Positions 17,822 through 26,252 of a DNA stretch of 64,000 nt are shown here, piece after piece. Position 1 is the stretch's first letter. Each line of letters starts with the position of its first letter. The notes below the pieces were generated by a model. The model ran no database searches. It was given only the letters and a program-made list of their open reading frames with translations, and was not told where the DNA came from. This DNA comes from Williamsia serinedens (lineage in GTDB: Bacteria; Actinomycetota; Actinomycetes; Mycobacteriales; Mycobacteriaceae), in the NCBI RefSeq assembly GCF_024171725.1, contig NZ_JAMTCG010000004.1, forward strand, positions 124,001 through 188,000. The letters are read 5' to 3'. Both the position numbers and the translations under genes were made by a program.

Positions 17822-19477
17822 CTAGAACTCGCTCCCCTCGACCCCGCGGATCGACTCCATGAGCACGACGACGACGGCCGTGGTCAGGATGAGCAGCATC
17901 GACGCGGCCATCGCGGTGGCCAGGTACTCCGCGCCGGGCCGGTTCAGCGCGGACCCGATCAGCACGGGCAGCGTCGTGGTCCCCGGCCGCGCGACGAAGC
18001 CGGTGGCGCCGAACTCGCCGAGCGCGATGACGAACGCGAAACCGACTGCGACACCGAGGGATCGCCAGATCGCGGGCAGGTCGACGGTCCGCCACACGCG
18101 CCACGGGCCGGCCCCGAGTCCGGCGGCCGCGGCGCGCAGGGTGTCCGGGACGGCGGCCAACGCGGGCGCGATGATGCGCACCACCACCGGCGCGGCCACC
18201 ACGGCCTGCACCGCGGGCACGACGACCGGAGAGGCCGCCACCGCGGGCGGGAGGGCGGCGAGGACGACGAGGTAGCCGAAGCCGACGGTCACGGCGCTCA
18301 CGCCCAGCGGCAGCAGCGTGAGTCCGGAGGCGATCGCGTGCACAGGGCCACGCGAGCGCTGCAGCGCCATCGCGGCGAGCAGCCCGACGACGACGGCGAG
18401 GACGGTGGCCCACGCCGCGCTGACGACGCTGCTGCGCAGTGTGTCCAGGGGTGTCTCACCGTTCACGGGCACCGCGAGCGCGCGGTATCCCTCGAGTGTC
18501 CAGGTCCCGCCCGCGGTCGGTCGCACCGACCGGACGGCGACCACGAGCAGCGGTCCGACGAGGATCACCGCGCCCCACATCGCCGCGGCCACGGCGCATG
18601 TCCGGCGCGCGGGCGTGACCACGACCCGGGGACGGGTCCGACCGACGACGGCCTGTGTCGGCGGGGCGAGCAGTCGGGTGAGGACGACCGCGACGACGAC
18701 GACCACGATCTGCAGCAGCGACAGCGCGACCGCGGCGGGGATGTCGAAGTACCCGATGGCCTGCGTGTAGACGGCGGTCTCCAGGGTCTGTAGCCGACCA
18801 CCACCCAGGATCACGACGACGCCGAAACTGGTGGCACAGAACAGGAACACCAACGACGCCGCCGACACCGCGGGCAGCAGCAGCCGGGGCGCGACGACCG
18901 TGAGGAACGCCCGCGGGCCGCTCGCACCGAGCGTGCGGGCGGCCTGTTCGGCGCGGGGGTCCAGCGCCCGCCACGCCGCCCCGATCACGCGCACGACGAC
19001 GGCCACGTTGAGGAAGGCGTGTGCGGCGAGGATCGACGCGACGGAGCCGTCGAGGCCGAGGCCGCCGAGTGGTCCACCCGGTGACAGCAACGCCCGGAAC
19101 GCGATCCCGACGACGACGGTCGGCAGCACGAACGGCACCGTGACCATCACCATGAGCGGCGTCGACGCCCACCGCGGGACGACCGTGACGAGCCACACGA
19201 GCGGGGCGGCGACGACGAGGGTCAGCACCGTCGACGCCGCGGCCTGCGCGAGCGTGAAGCCGAGCAGCCCCCACGCGTCCGTGCGGTCGAGCAGCGCGAC
19301 GAGTCCGGTCCCGTCGGAGCTCGTGAGGGCGCGGTGCACGAGCGCGACGACCGGCCACACGAAGAAGACCGCGAGGAACGCGACGGGGACGACGAACAGC
19401 AGGGTCGCGGGACGCGCACCCCGCGGGCGCCCCGCCGCCATCCCGCCGCGGCCGTGCACCACCGCCCGGGTGATCAC
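17822..19477 (-). CDS. thiP: ABC transporter permease, fused two-module type (ThiP-like)
   Basis: About 551 residues with roughly twelve membrane segments in two halves, each with its own binding-protein-dependent permease region (first half RTLGASGPRAFLTVVAPRL, second half AAAGLGAGPWRVWRTVDLP, the EAA loops that contact the ATPase). This duplicated layout is that of ThiP and FbpB. GTG at 19477 overlaps the preceding stop as GTGA. An Ala/Val-rich composition makes it look unusual but fits a high-GC membrane protein. Confidence 0.85.
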   Translation of the reverse strand: MITRAVVHGRGGMAAGRPRGARPATLLFVVPVAFLAVFFVWPVVALVHRALTSSDGTGLVALLDRTDAWGLLGFTLAQAAASTVLTLVVAAPLVWLVTVVPRWASTPLMVMVTVPFVLPTVVVGIAFRALLSPGGPLGGLGLDGSVASILAAHAFLNVAVVVRVIGAAWRALDPRAEQAARTLGASGPRAFLTVVAPRLLLPAVSAASLVFLFCATSFGVVVILGGGRLQTLETAVYTQAIGYFDIPAAVALSLLQIVVVVVAVVLTRLLAPPTQAVVGRTRPRVVVTPARRTCAVAAAMWGAVILVGPLLVVAVRSVRPTAGGTWTLEGYRALAVPVNGETPLDTLRSSVVSAAWATVLAVVVGLLAAMALQRSRGPVHAIASGLTLLPLGVSAVTVGFGYLVVLAALPPAVAASPVVVPAVQAVVAAPVVVRIIAPALAAVPDTLRAAAAGLGAGPWRVWRTVDLPAIWRSLGVAVGFAFVIALGEFGATGFVARPGTTTLPVLIGSALNRPGAEYLATAMAASMLLILTTAVVVVLMESIRGVEGSEF

Positions 19478-19899
19478 CCGTCCCGACCCTGCGCGGCCCA
19501 GCCGGACGTCGACACGATCCGCAGGGCGAGCACCCGGTGGAAGGGGGCGTCCGCGTACTGCGGCGCCGCGTCCACGAGTCGCCGCACGAGGTCGTCGACG
19601 ACGTCGCGCGGCGGGTCGGGGACGTGCACGAGGTGGGCGCGCACCCACCACAGTCGACTCCAGTCGTCGGCGTCCCAGTGCTCGACGAGCAGGGACGCGC
19701 GCGGATCGGACTCGAGGTTGCGTTCGCGACGCAGACGCGTCGCGGACTTGGGTTTGACCGTGTCGACGCCGATACCGACGACGTCACCGCTCACCCCGTA
19801 GACGACGGGCACCGGATCGGGGCCACGGTCGGGATGGATCGTGGCGAGGACACCGTGCGAGTGCGCGGCGAGCCGCGAGTGCGCCTCGTCGGGCGTCAC
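19474..19899 (-). CDS. PPOX-class F420-dependent oxidoreductase (TIGR03668-like)
   Basis: 141 residues of split-barrel, pyridoxamine-phosphate-oxidase-like fold. Conserved family stretches are HGVLATIHPDRG, VDTVKPKSATRLRRERN and DDWSRLWWVRA, which match the subgroup annotated as F420-dependent. It lies inside the importer operon: 5 bases after the binding-protein stop and overlapping the permease start by 4. No enzymatic step is known for it. The location suggests that it acts on the imported compound or a derivative of it, but this is inference. Confidence 0.82.
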   Translation of the reverse strand: MTPDEAHSRLAAHSHGVLATIHPDRGPDPVPVVYGVSGDVVGIGVDTVKPKSATRLRRERNLESDPRASLLVEHWDADDWSRLWWVRAHLVHVPDPPRDVVDDLVRRLVDAAPQYADAPFHRVLALRIVSTSGWAAQGRDG

Positions 19900-19904
19900 C
19901 GGCG

Positions 19905-20951
19905 TCAGCGACCCATGATCGTGCGCCACTCGCGCTGCCAGTTCTCGCGGTTCTTCGCGATGGATCCCGGTGCGAGGTCGACGGTGTCCGTCGGGAGCGG
20001 CGCGTACTTCGCCCACGACTCCGGCAGCGGCACGCCGTCACGGACGGGGTAGACGTACATGGAGTCGGGCAGGGCCTTCTGCACCTCGTCGCTCAGCATG
20101 AAGTCGACGAGCTTGCGCGCACCGTCGGTGTTGGCGGCGCCCTTGAGCACCCCGACGTACTCGACCTGCCGGAAGCAGCCGTCGAGCAGGGCCTTCGTCG
20201 CCGGGTTCTCCGCCGGCGAGGACGCGTAGGACACGACGATCGGCTTGGGTCCCTTGCCCTCGCCGCCGGAGAAGTCCTGGTTGTACCCGGTGTCCCAGCC
20301 GGAGACGATCGAGACGTCATTGGCGCGCAGGCCCTTCCAGTACTCCTGCCAGTCGCCGGGACGCGCCGCGATGGTGGCGAGGAGGAAGCCCAGACCGGGC
20401 GACGACGTCGCCGGGTCCATCGCGACGAGGTCGCTCTTGTAGCGCGGGTCGGTGAGCTGGGTGATCGACGTCGGCGCGGGGATCCCCCGCTGCGCGAACC
20501 AGGCGGTGTCGACGTTGACACACACGTCCCCGCGGTCCACCGGGGTCAGCTGCTTGCCCGCATCGCCGCCGAGCACGTAGTCCTGCGCGGACGTCGGCAG
20601 GGCCGGCGAGGTGTAGTCGGCGAGGGCACCCGCGGTCACCGGGCGCGACGCGAAGGTGTTGTCGATGCCGTAGACCGCGTCGGCCTTCGGGCGGCCCGGC
20701 GTCAGCGAGATCGTCGAGGCGAGCTGTCCCGCGTCCCCCGACTTCGTCACGACCAGCTTCAGGCCGGTCTGCTTCTGGAAGTCCGCGATCACCGGGTCGG
20801 GCAGGGCGAAGGAGTCGTGCGTGAGCAGGGTGACCTGCTTCGTGTCGTCGGAGCTCGAACACGCGGTGGCGGTGGCGACCACCGCGATCGAGGCGGCGAG
20901 GAGAACCCCCACGCGGAGCATCGGCCGGGGCCGTCGCGTCAGTCTGCGCAT
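19905..20951 (-). CDS. thiB: ABC transporter substrate-binding lipoprotein, thiamine-type
   Basis: 348 residues with a lipobox (VATATAC) after the signal segment. The body follows ThiB/TbpA: LTHDSFALPD at the N-terminus, KADAVYGIDN, DPATSSPGLGFLL, VSYASSPAENPATK and SMYVYPVRDG. ThiB binds thiamine and its phosphates. ATG at 20951 has GGAG 5 bases upstream. Only 36 bases separate it from the divergent dehydratase gene, too little for a TPP riboswitch, so vitamin control must act another way. Confidence 0.87.
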   Translation of the reverse strand: MRRLTRRPRPMLRVGVLLAASIAVVATATACSSSDDTKQVTLLTHDSFALPDPVIADFQKQTGLKLVVTKSGDAGQLASTISLTPGRPKADAVYGIDNTFASRPVTAGALADYTSPALPTSAQDYVLGGDAGKQLTPVDRGDVCVNVDTAWFAQRGIPAPTSITQLTDPRYKSDLVAMDPATSSPGLGFLLATIAARPGDWQEYWKGLRANDVSIVSGWDTGYNQDFSGGEGKGPKPIVVSYASSPAENPATKALLDGCFRQVEYVGVLKGAANTDGARKLVDFMLSDEVQKALPDSMYVYPVRDGVPLPESWAKYAPLPTDTVDLAPGSIAKNRENWQREWRTIMGR

Positions 20952-20987
20952 CACGTCTCCGATCCAACCAGAGGCTGACAGCATGGG

Positions 20988-21311
20988 GTGATGGCCGCAC
21001 GTGACGACACCCTCCTGACCGACGACGAGCGTGAGCAGGCGCGAGGTCGCTTCACCGACTGGACCGTGGGGGACGCCGAGATGCGGCGGTCCCACGACGC
21101 GTCGTCCTTCCTCGCGGGCGTCGACATCGTGCGTCGGGTCGCCGAGGCGGCCGAGGACCGCGACCACCACCCGGACATCGACATCCGCTGGCGGACGATC
21201 TCCTTCACCCTGGCCACGCACTCGGCGGGCGGCCTGACCGGCAAGGACGTCGACCTGGCCGAGGTGATCGACAGGGAGATCGCCGCCGACACCCCGGCAA
21301 CCGAGACATGA
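20988..21311 (+). CDS. 4a-hydroxytetrahydrobiopterin dehydratase-like protein
   Basis: 107 residues (or 106 from the ATG at 20991). The PCD/DCoH signature is present as DRDHHPDIDIRW, with the His-His-Pro-Asp core, followed by FTLATHSAGGLTGKDVDLA. Known enzymes dehydrate pterin-4a-carbinolamine; in bacteria without phenylalanine hydroxylase the role is often uncertain. M. tuberculosis has a similar small gene, Rv1159A, in the matching region. The gene is divergent from the thiB-like gene. Confidence 0.88.
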   Translation: MMAARDDTLLTDDEREQARGRFTDWTVGDAEMRRSHDASSFLAGVDIVRRVAEAAEDRDHHPDIDIRWRTISFTLATHSAGGLTGKDVDLAEVIDREIAADTPATET

Positions 21312-21473
21312 CGGGCGCGTAACAATCGCATCACCCGTCTCTTCAGTCACACGCGTACCACGCTAGGGTCCCCTGAGCGGCGAACGACACGCCGCGTCGA
21401 CCTAGACTGACCGCTTGGCCGCGGGTGTCCGCTCGCGGCCCGGGACGACGACGATCGGATGTGAGCGCTGACC

Positions 21474-22307
21474 ATGGGAACCCGCCGGAAGCTGGGGACG
21501 ACCGCACTGGGCGTCCTGACCGCCATGACGGTGCCCGCTGTCGCCTTCGCCGCGCCCGCGCCCTCGGCGCCCGCGAGCCCGTCGTCGCAGGTCGGGTCCC
21601 TCCCGCTGTCTGCCCCGGCCGCGCCGAAGGTCGACAAGCCCACGCTCGACTCGCTCGGCGCCTTCGTGCCCGCGATCGTCGGCTCGGCTGTCACACCCGG
21701 CCCCGACGGGAAGATCAACTCCGATCTGATCTCCCAGGCCACCGCGATCGCCGAGTCGCCAGGCATGCCGGCACAGGTCACCACCATCTGGCGCCAGGTC
21801 ACCGGCTTCCTCGACGGCTCCGCGAAGCCGACGCAGGTCGCCAAGGTGGCGGCGGCCGCGAACGACCCGGTCATCCCGACCGGCCCGAACGCGCCGCGCA
21901 TCCAACAGTTCCTCTACCCGACCATCGGCGTCGGGTGCATCCCGGGCGGCAACTCCGTGGGCACCGCGCTGGTGACCGCCGGACCGCAGGAGGCCCCTGC
22001 CCCCGGCCCGAAGGCCGGCCAGGCCGGATACGTCTACACCAGCCTCGGCACCGGTCCGGCGCTGGACAACACCCGCGCCCCGCTGACCGCGATCTGGATC
22101 AACATCGACACCGGCAAGACCGGTCAGATCGACCTGAAGCGCAACGACCGCATCAACGCGGCCAACGGTCCCGGCACCTTCACCGCGATCGCGCAGACCG
22201 GCAAGGGCCGCGTGCTCTCCGCCATCTACGGCACCGTCACCACGAAGACCAAGGGCAAGACGGTGGCGTGCCAGATCGTCCCCACGGTGGGCCTCGCCTT
22301 CATCTGA
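21474..22307 (+). CDS. secreted Ala/Pro-rich protein, Rv1157c-like, copy 1
   Basis: 277 residues with a signal peptide ending near AVAFAAPAP. The mature part has a Pro/Ala/Ser-rich linker and a C-terminal domain with two Cys (VGCIPGG and VACQIVP) that could form a disulfide. It ends TGKGRVLSAIYGTV...CQIVPTVG, a pattern shared with the next gene. The family is known in mycobacteria (Rv1157c) but has no assigned function. ATG at 21474; a 160-base leader region precedes it. Confidence 0.82.
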   Translation: MGTRRKLGTTALGVLTAMTVPAVAFAAPAPSAPASPSSQVGSLPLSAPAAPKVDKPTLDSLGAFVPAIVGSAVTPGPDGKINSDLISQATAIAESPGMPAQVTTIWRQVTGFLDGSAKPTQVAKVAAAANDPVIPTGPNAPRIQQFLYPTIGVGCIPGGNSVGTALVTAGPQEAPAPGPKAGQAGYVYTSLGTGPALDNTRAPLTAIWINIDTGKTGQIDLKRNDRINAANGPGTFTAIAQTGKGRVLSAIYGTVTTKTKGKTVACQIVPTVGLAFI

Positions 22308-22372
22308 CCTGACCGGCTCCCCGTCGGTCACGACCCCAGCACCAGCCATCGCGACCGATATGGAGTACCCCC

Positions 22373-23131
22373 ATGCCTTCTCACGCTCGATCCCGTTCCC
22401 TGAAGCGCTCACTCGCGGCCGGCGCGGTGGCGCTCTCGATGACCGTCGGCGGTGTCGTCGCGGCCGCACCCGCGTCCGCGGACCCCGCCACCACGCCTGA
22501 GTCCGCCGCGGCTGCGGCACTGGGGTCGCCGACGCTGAGCGCGACGTCGGGCACCGACGTCCTCGCCCTGCTCGACACCGCGAACAAAACGCTGCGCAGC
22601 CTCGGCATCCAGCCGTTCCTGAACCCGACCGTCGCGTTCAACTGCACCACCCCGACCGCGTCGAACCCGTTGGGGCTGTTGCCCGCCGCGGGCGGTGCCG
22701 TCGCCGGGCCCTGGGCTGCGCCGGGGATCTCGCTGCCGACCATCCCGCTGGTGAACATCGACCCGAACGTGGTGAAGGACGGGCAGGTGCTCTACGGGTT
22801 CGTCCCCGCGGGCGTCACCAGCGACCCGACCTCGACCGGTATGCAGGTCGCCTGGTTCAACACGGCGACAGGCAAGTTCGGCATCGGGCAGATGGGCAAG
22901 GCCGGCGACACCCTCGTCGACGCCTGGCTCGCGAACGTGCCCGCCTCCCCGATCAAGGACATGGCCGCGAAGACACTGTCGGGCATCGTCAACACGATCG
23001 CGCCGGCGGGCAGCCGTCTCGCGCCGGTCACCACGGGCAAGGGCACCGTCCTGTCGGCGGTCTTCGGCACGGTGAACAACGGCGGCCGCAGCTGCTTCTT
23101 CCTCCCGATGGTCGGCGTCACGAACGCCTGA
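22373..23131 (+). CDS. secreted Rv1157c-like protein, copy 2
   Basis: 252 residues with a signal peptide ending near APASADPA. The domain is related to the preceding gene: TGKGTVLSAVFGTV near the C-terminus, an aromatic-Asn pattern MQVAWFNTATGKFGIGQM matching LTAIWINIDTGKTGQIDL, and two Cys (FNCTTP, RSCFFLP). GGAG lies 9 bases before ATG 22373. The two genes are 65 bases apart and likely arose by tandem duplication. It is followed by a strong hairpin at 23165-23192. Confidence 0.82.
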   Translation: MPSHARSRSLKRSLAAGAVALSMTVGGVVAAAPASADPATTPESAAAAALGSPTLSATSGTDVLALLDTANKTLRSLGIQPFLNPTVAFNCTTPTASNPLGLLPAAGGAVAGPWAAPGISLPTIPLVNIDPNVVKDGQVLYGFVPAGVTSDPTSTGMQVAWFNTATGKFGIGQMGKAGDTLVDAWLANVPASPIKDMAAKTLSGIVNTIAPAGSRLAPVTTGKGTVLSAVFGTVNNGGRSCFFLPMVGVTNA

Positions 23132-23164
23132 CGCCCTCACCCCGGGTCCCTCCCCCTGACCGAT

Positions 23165-23192
23165 CCGCCCGCTGCGACCCCGCAGCGGGCGG
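23165..23192 (+). terminator. hairpin after the secreted paralogues
   Basis: Perfect 11-bp stem CCGCCCGCTGC / GCAGCGGGCGG with a 6-base loop, 33 bases after the stop. There is no T-run, as is usual in high-GC actinobacteria. Confidence 0.75.
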
Positions 23193-23256
23193 TTCGGCGT
23201 CTCGGGGGCTGCGTCACGAACTCGCTGAGAATCAGCCGACCCGCGCCGAGCACAGC

Positions 23257-23351
23257 GCGGGTTCCCGTGGTCGCCGCGGGTTTGCAGGAGTGACGTGGGT
23301 TGGTGAGGACGACGCGGACAGGGGCAGATCGCGAGAACTCGCGGCGTGCTC
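23257..23351 (+). repeat. 19-bp-period repeat, site A
   Basis: Five consecutive 19-base units start at 23257, 23276, 23295, 23314 and 23333. The first three begin G-[CT]-GGGTT; later units decay (GCGGACA, GAGAACT). The unit end GAGGACGAC is shared with site B at 24574. The stretch just before it, CGACCCGCGCCGAGCAC, is also nearly repeated at site B. Unit length and sequence differ from the 21-22 bp family. Confidence 0.7.
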
Positions 23352-23398
23352 GTCACTCCGCGCCGGGCACGACGCGGACCCGGGAGAACGGCGCGGAG

Positions 23399-24526
23399 TC
23401 ATCGCGATTCGGATCGATCGGCCCGCTGCGACGCAGCAGTGGGCGTTCCGGCGCCTCGCAGGCGTCGGTCGCCGAGCGCACAGACGATCGCAGCCGCGAC
23501 CACGAAACCCGCTGCCGCGGCGAGGAGTCGGACCTCGGTGATCTCGGCGGTGACGAGCGCACCGGTCGCCGCGCCGAGGACCCCGGCGGTCAGGACGACG
23601 ACCAGAGCCCGCCGTCGTCGCGGATCCCAGCCGCGCAGGATCGAGGCGACGACGATCACCGATCCCGCCACGAGGGAGACGATCTGGGTGCCGAAGGTGA
23701 GCCCATAGCGCAGCGGCAGCGCGGGTACGGCGAACACGGCGACGAACCATCCGAGGGCACCGACCGCCGATGTGACCAGCGGACCCGACGGCGCCGTGTG
23801 CCGAGCCGCCCACCACCGGGCCGCCGCGAGGACCGCGAGCGACACCACGACCGGCACGACCCAGCGACCGGCGTGCCCGAGGTTGTAGAGGGTGAGCACG
23901 TCGTAGACCGCGAGGACCACACATCCCAGCGCGGCCGCCGACACCCCGACACCGAGCAGGCCCGCGGGCTCCGACCGCCCCGTCCCGAGCAGGGGAACCA
24001 GCAGCGGGACGACGACACCCGCGACGAGGCGGATGACGATGTCCCCCACCGTGTACGGGTTGTGGAGATCCCACTCGACCAGGCAGAAGACGACCGTCCA
24101 CGACGCGCTGATCCACCAGCGCGCCGCCACCACGCGTCCGGCCGTGTCGGCGCCCAGCCAGCGGGCGACGAGCAGATACGCGAGGACGACGACGGGCAGT
24201 TCGAGCGCAGCCTGCACGTGCAGCACCGTCCACGGCCAGGCCGGTAGGACGTCTGCGAGGCGCCCGAGATCGGCGAGGTCGAACCAGCCGGGTGGCAGGT
24301 AACGGGTGATCCGCGAGGTGTCACCACCCCACGCCTGGTGGATGTACGCGGTGACGAGGACCTGGTTCGCCGCCATCGCCGCGACCACCACGGCGAGCCA
24401 CGTGCCCGGGTGGCGGAACACGCCGCGACCTCGCGGCCGCGCCGGGGCGAGTCTCGGCACGACACCGACGCCGACCGCCGTGGCGACGACGATCGTCGTG
24501 GCGAGAACCGCTCCCGTCGCGGTCAC
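23399..24526 (-). CDS. polytopic membrane protein, unknown function
   Basis: 375 residues with about nine to ten hydrophobic segments (for example GAVLATTIVVATAVGVGVV at the N-terminus and AAAGFVVAAAIVCALG at the C-terminus). A large extracytoplasmic loop contains QAWGGDTSRITRYLPPGW and the conserved-looking FCLVEWDLHNPYTVGD. I do not recognise a family. GTG at 24526 has GGAGAG 6 bases upstream and fits better than the open frame beyond it, which reads through repeat sequence. It is isolated between two stretches of 19-bp repeat. Confidence 0.75.
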   Translation of the reverse strand: MTATGAVLATTIVVATAVGVGVVPRLAPARPRGRGVFRHPGTWLAVVVAAMAANQVLVTAYIHQAWGGDTSRITRYLPPGWFDLADLGRLADVLPAWPWTVLHVQAALELPVVVLAYLLVARWLGADTAGRVVAARWWISASWTVVFCLVEWDLHNPYTVGDIVIRLVAGVVVPLLVPLLGTGRSEPAGLLGVGVSAAALGCVVLAVYDVLTLYNLGHAGRWVVPVVVSLAVLAAARWWAARHTAPSGPLVTSAVGALGWFVAVFAVPALPLRYGLTFGTQIVSLVAGSVIVVASILRGWDPRRRRALVVVLTAGVLGAATGALVTAEITEVRLLAAAAGFVVAAAIVCALGDRRLRGAGTPTAASQRADRSESR

Positions 24527-24573
24527 AGTGCTCTCCGTCCGCGCCGAACCGGTGAATCCGCGCCGAGCCTGAC

Positions 24574-24670
24574 GCGGGAACGCGAGGACGACGCGGGTTC
24601 GCACAGGGGCCCATCAACCCGCGGCGACCTCGTCGACCCGCCCCGAGCACGAGGCGGGCGCGGGCGGGCG
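24574..24670 (+). repeat. 19-bp-period repeat, site B
   Basis: Two clear 19-base units, GCGGGAACGCGAGGACGAC (24574-24592) and GCGGGTTCGCACAGGGGCC (24593-24611), followed by degenerate and inverted copies (AACCCGCGGCGACC, then CGACCCGCCCCGAGCAC). The sequence matches site A at 23257-23351 in both the unit and the inverted segment. It lies upstream of the membrane gene and after the sugar-porter stop. Confidence 0.65.
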
Positions 24671-24710
24671 ACGCGAGAACGCACGTCGGACCCGACCGGG
24701 AACCCTTGTG

Positions 24711-26153
24711 TCAGACAGGCGTCTTCGCGGGTTCGGGTGACTCGCCACCCATGTTCTCCAGTTCGATGCCGGTCGTCTCGGGGACCTTGAACTGCACGTA
24801 GAAGTACGAGATCAACGCGCACAGCGCGAAGAAGCCGTAGACGTACGCCAGGCCGAGGCTCTGACTGACCTGCGGGAACAGCAGCGAGATGGTGAAGTTC
24901 GCGACCCAGTTCATCGCCGTGCACACGCCGAGCGCGACGCCGCGGATGCGGTTCGGGAACATCTCGCCCAGCATCACCCACATGACCGGACCCCACGTCG
25001 CCGCGAACGCGACGACGAACAGGTTGGCACCGATCAGCGCGATGACGCCCCAGTTGCCGGGCAGTGTCACGTCGTCACCGCTGCCCTGCTGCTGGGTGAA
25101 CGCGATGGCCGCCAGGACGAGGCCGACGAACATCCCGACTGACCCGATCTTGAGCAGCAGCCGACGCCCGATGCGGTCGACGAACAGGATCGCGCCGAAC
25201 GTCATGACCACGTTGATGATGCCGGTGATCACCGACGTCTGGAACGACTGGCTCTCGCTGAAGCCCACCGACTTCCACAGCGTGGTGGAGTAGTAGAAGA
25301 TCGCGTTGATCCCGACGAACTGCTGCAGGATCGCGATCCAGATGCCCACCCAGACGAGCGGGTGCAGCCCGAACGAGGTCCCGCGGATGTCGGCCAGGGA
25401 CGACTTCGACTCCCGCCGCAGCGTCAGCCGGATCTCCTTGACACGGTTGAGCGGGTCCGGCTCGCCGGTGACGTCGCGGAGGATGCGCGCGGCCTCCTCG
25501 TCGAGGTGGTTGCCCACGAGGTAGCGCGGCGACTCCGGGATGAGCAGCGCCAGCACGCCGTACACGAGCGCCGGGATGACGCCGACGAAGAACATCCACC
25601 GCCACGCCTCGATGCCGAACCAGAAGTCGCTCGAGGCACCGCCCGCGTTGTCGGCGAGCAGCGCGTCGGAGAGCAACGCGATGAAGATGCCGATCGTGAT
25701 GGCCAGCTGCTGCATCGAGCCGAGCGCCCCGCGGAACCGCGCCGGAGCGATCTCGGCGATGTAGGCCGGGGCGATCACCGAGGCGATGCCGATGCCGAGA
25801 CCACCGAGGACGCGCCACACGATGAGATCCGGCACGCTCCAGGCGAACCCGGTGCCGATGGACGAGATGGTGAACAGGAAGGACCCGAGCAGCATGACGC
25901 GCTTGCGTCCCCACACGTCGGCCAGACGGCCGGCGAACCAGGCGCCGAGCGCACACCCGAGAAGCGCGACGGCGACGGCGAACCCCTTCATGAACTCGCC
26001 GAGCCCGAAGTGGCCCTGGATGGAGTCGACCGCGCCGTTGACGACCGAGCTGTCGAAACCGAAGAGGAAGCCGCCGACAGCCGCGGCGACGGTGACGCCG
26101 ATGACCTTCGCGACGTGTTGATCGGCCTGCGTGGATCCTGACGTGGTGCTCAT
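24711..26153 (-). CDS. sugar porter (MFS) transporter
   Basis: 480 residues with twelve predicted membrane helices of the sugar-porter family. Signatures: GRLADVWGRKRVM between helices 2 and 3, PESPRYLVG at the middle loop, QQFVGINAIFYYSTT in helix 7, and PETTGIELE near the C-terminus. These are typical of proton-sugar symporters such as GlcP and XylE. I chose ATG at 26153 (MSTTSGSTQADQHV) over an upstream GTG at 26192 because the N-terminus is then of normal length. The substrate cannot be told from sequence. Confidence 0.9.
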   Translation of the reverse strand: MSTTSGSTQADQHVAKVIGVTVAAAVGGFLFGFDSSVVNGAVDSIQGHFGLGEFMKGFAVAVALLGCALGAWFAGRLADVWGRKRVMLLGSFLFTISSIGTGFAWSVPDLIVWRVLGGLGIGIASVIAPAYIAEIAPARFRGALGSMQQLAITIGIFIALLSDALLADNAGGASSDFWFGIEAWRWMFFVGVIPALVYGVLALLIPESPRYLVGNHLDEEAARILRDVTGEPDPLNRVKEIRLTLRRESKSSLADIRGTSFGLHPLVWVGIWIAILQQFVGINAIFYYSTTLWKSVGFSESQSFQTSVITGIINVVMTFGAILFVDRIGRRLLLKIGSVGMFVGLVLAAIAFTQQQGSGDDVTLPGNWGVIALIGANLFVVAFAATWGPVMWVMLGEMFPNRIRGVALGVCTAMNWVANFTISLLFPQVSQSLGLAYVYGFFALCALISYFYVQFKVPETTGIELENMGGESPEPAKTPV

Positions 26154-26252
26154 CGTCCGCCCTGTCCCGTCGATGTCGAGGGCCGCTGTCACGCACCCCG
26201 GAGCGACGCTACTCCGACCGGTTCACGGCCCGACGCGCATTACGATCACGCC

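Noticed and set aside
16928-18793. 621-codon open frame on the plus strand
   Set aside because: It is antisense to the importer ATPase and permease genes, whose motifs are clear.
20952-20987. TPP riboswitch before the thiamine-type importer
   Set aside because: Only 36 bases are available, and the conserved CTGAGA and ACCTGA elements are not seen there.
23399-24604. Start of the membrane protein at 24604
   Set aside because: The extra N-terminus is translated 19-bp repeat; GTG at 24526 has GGAGAG at good distance and begins with a membrane segment.
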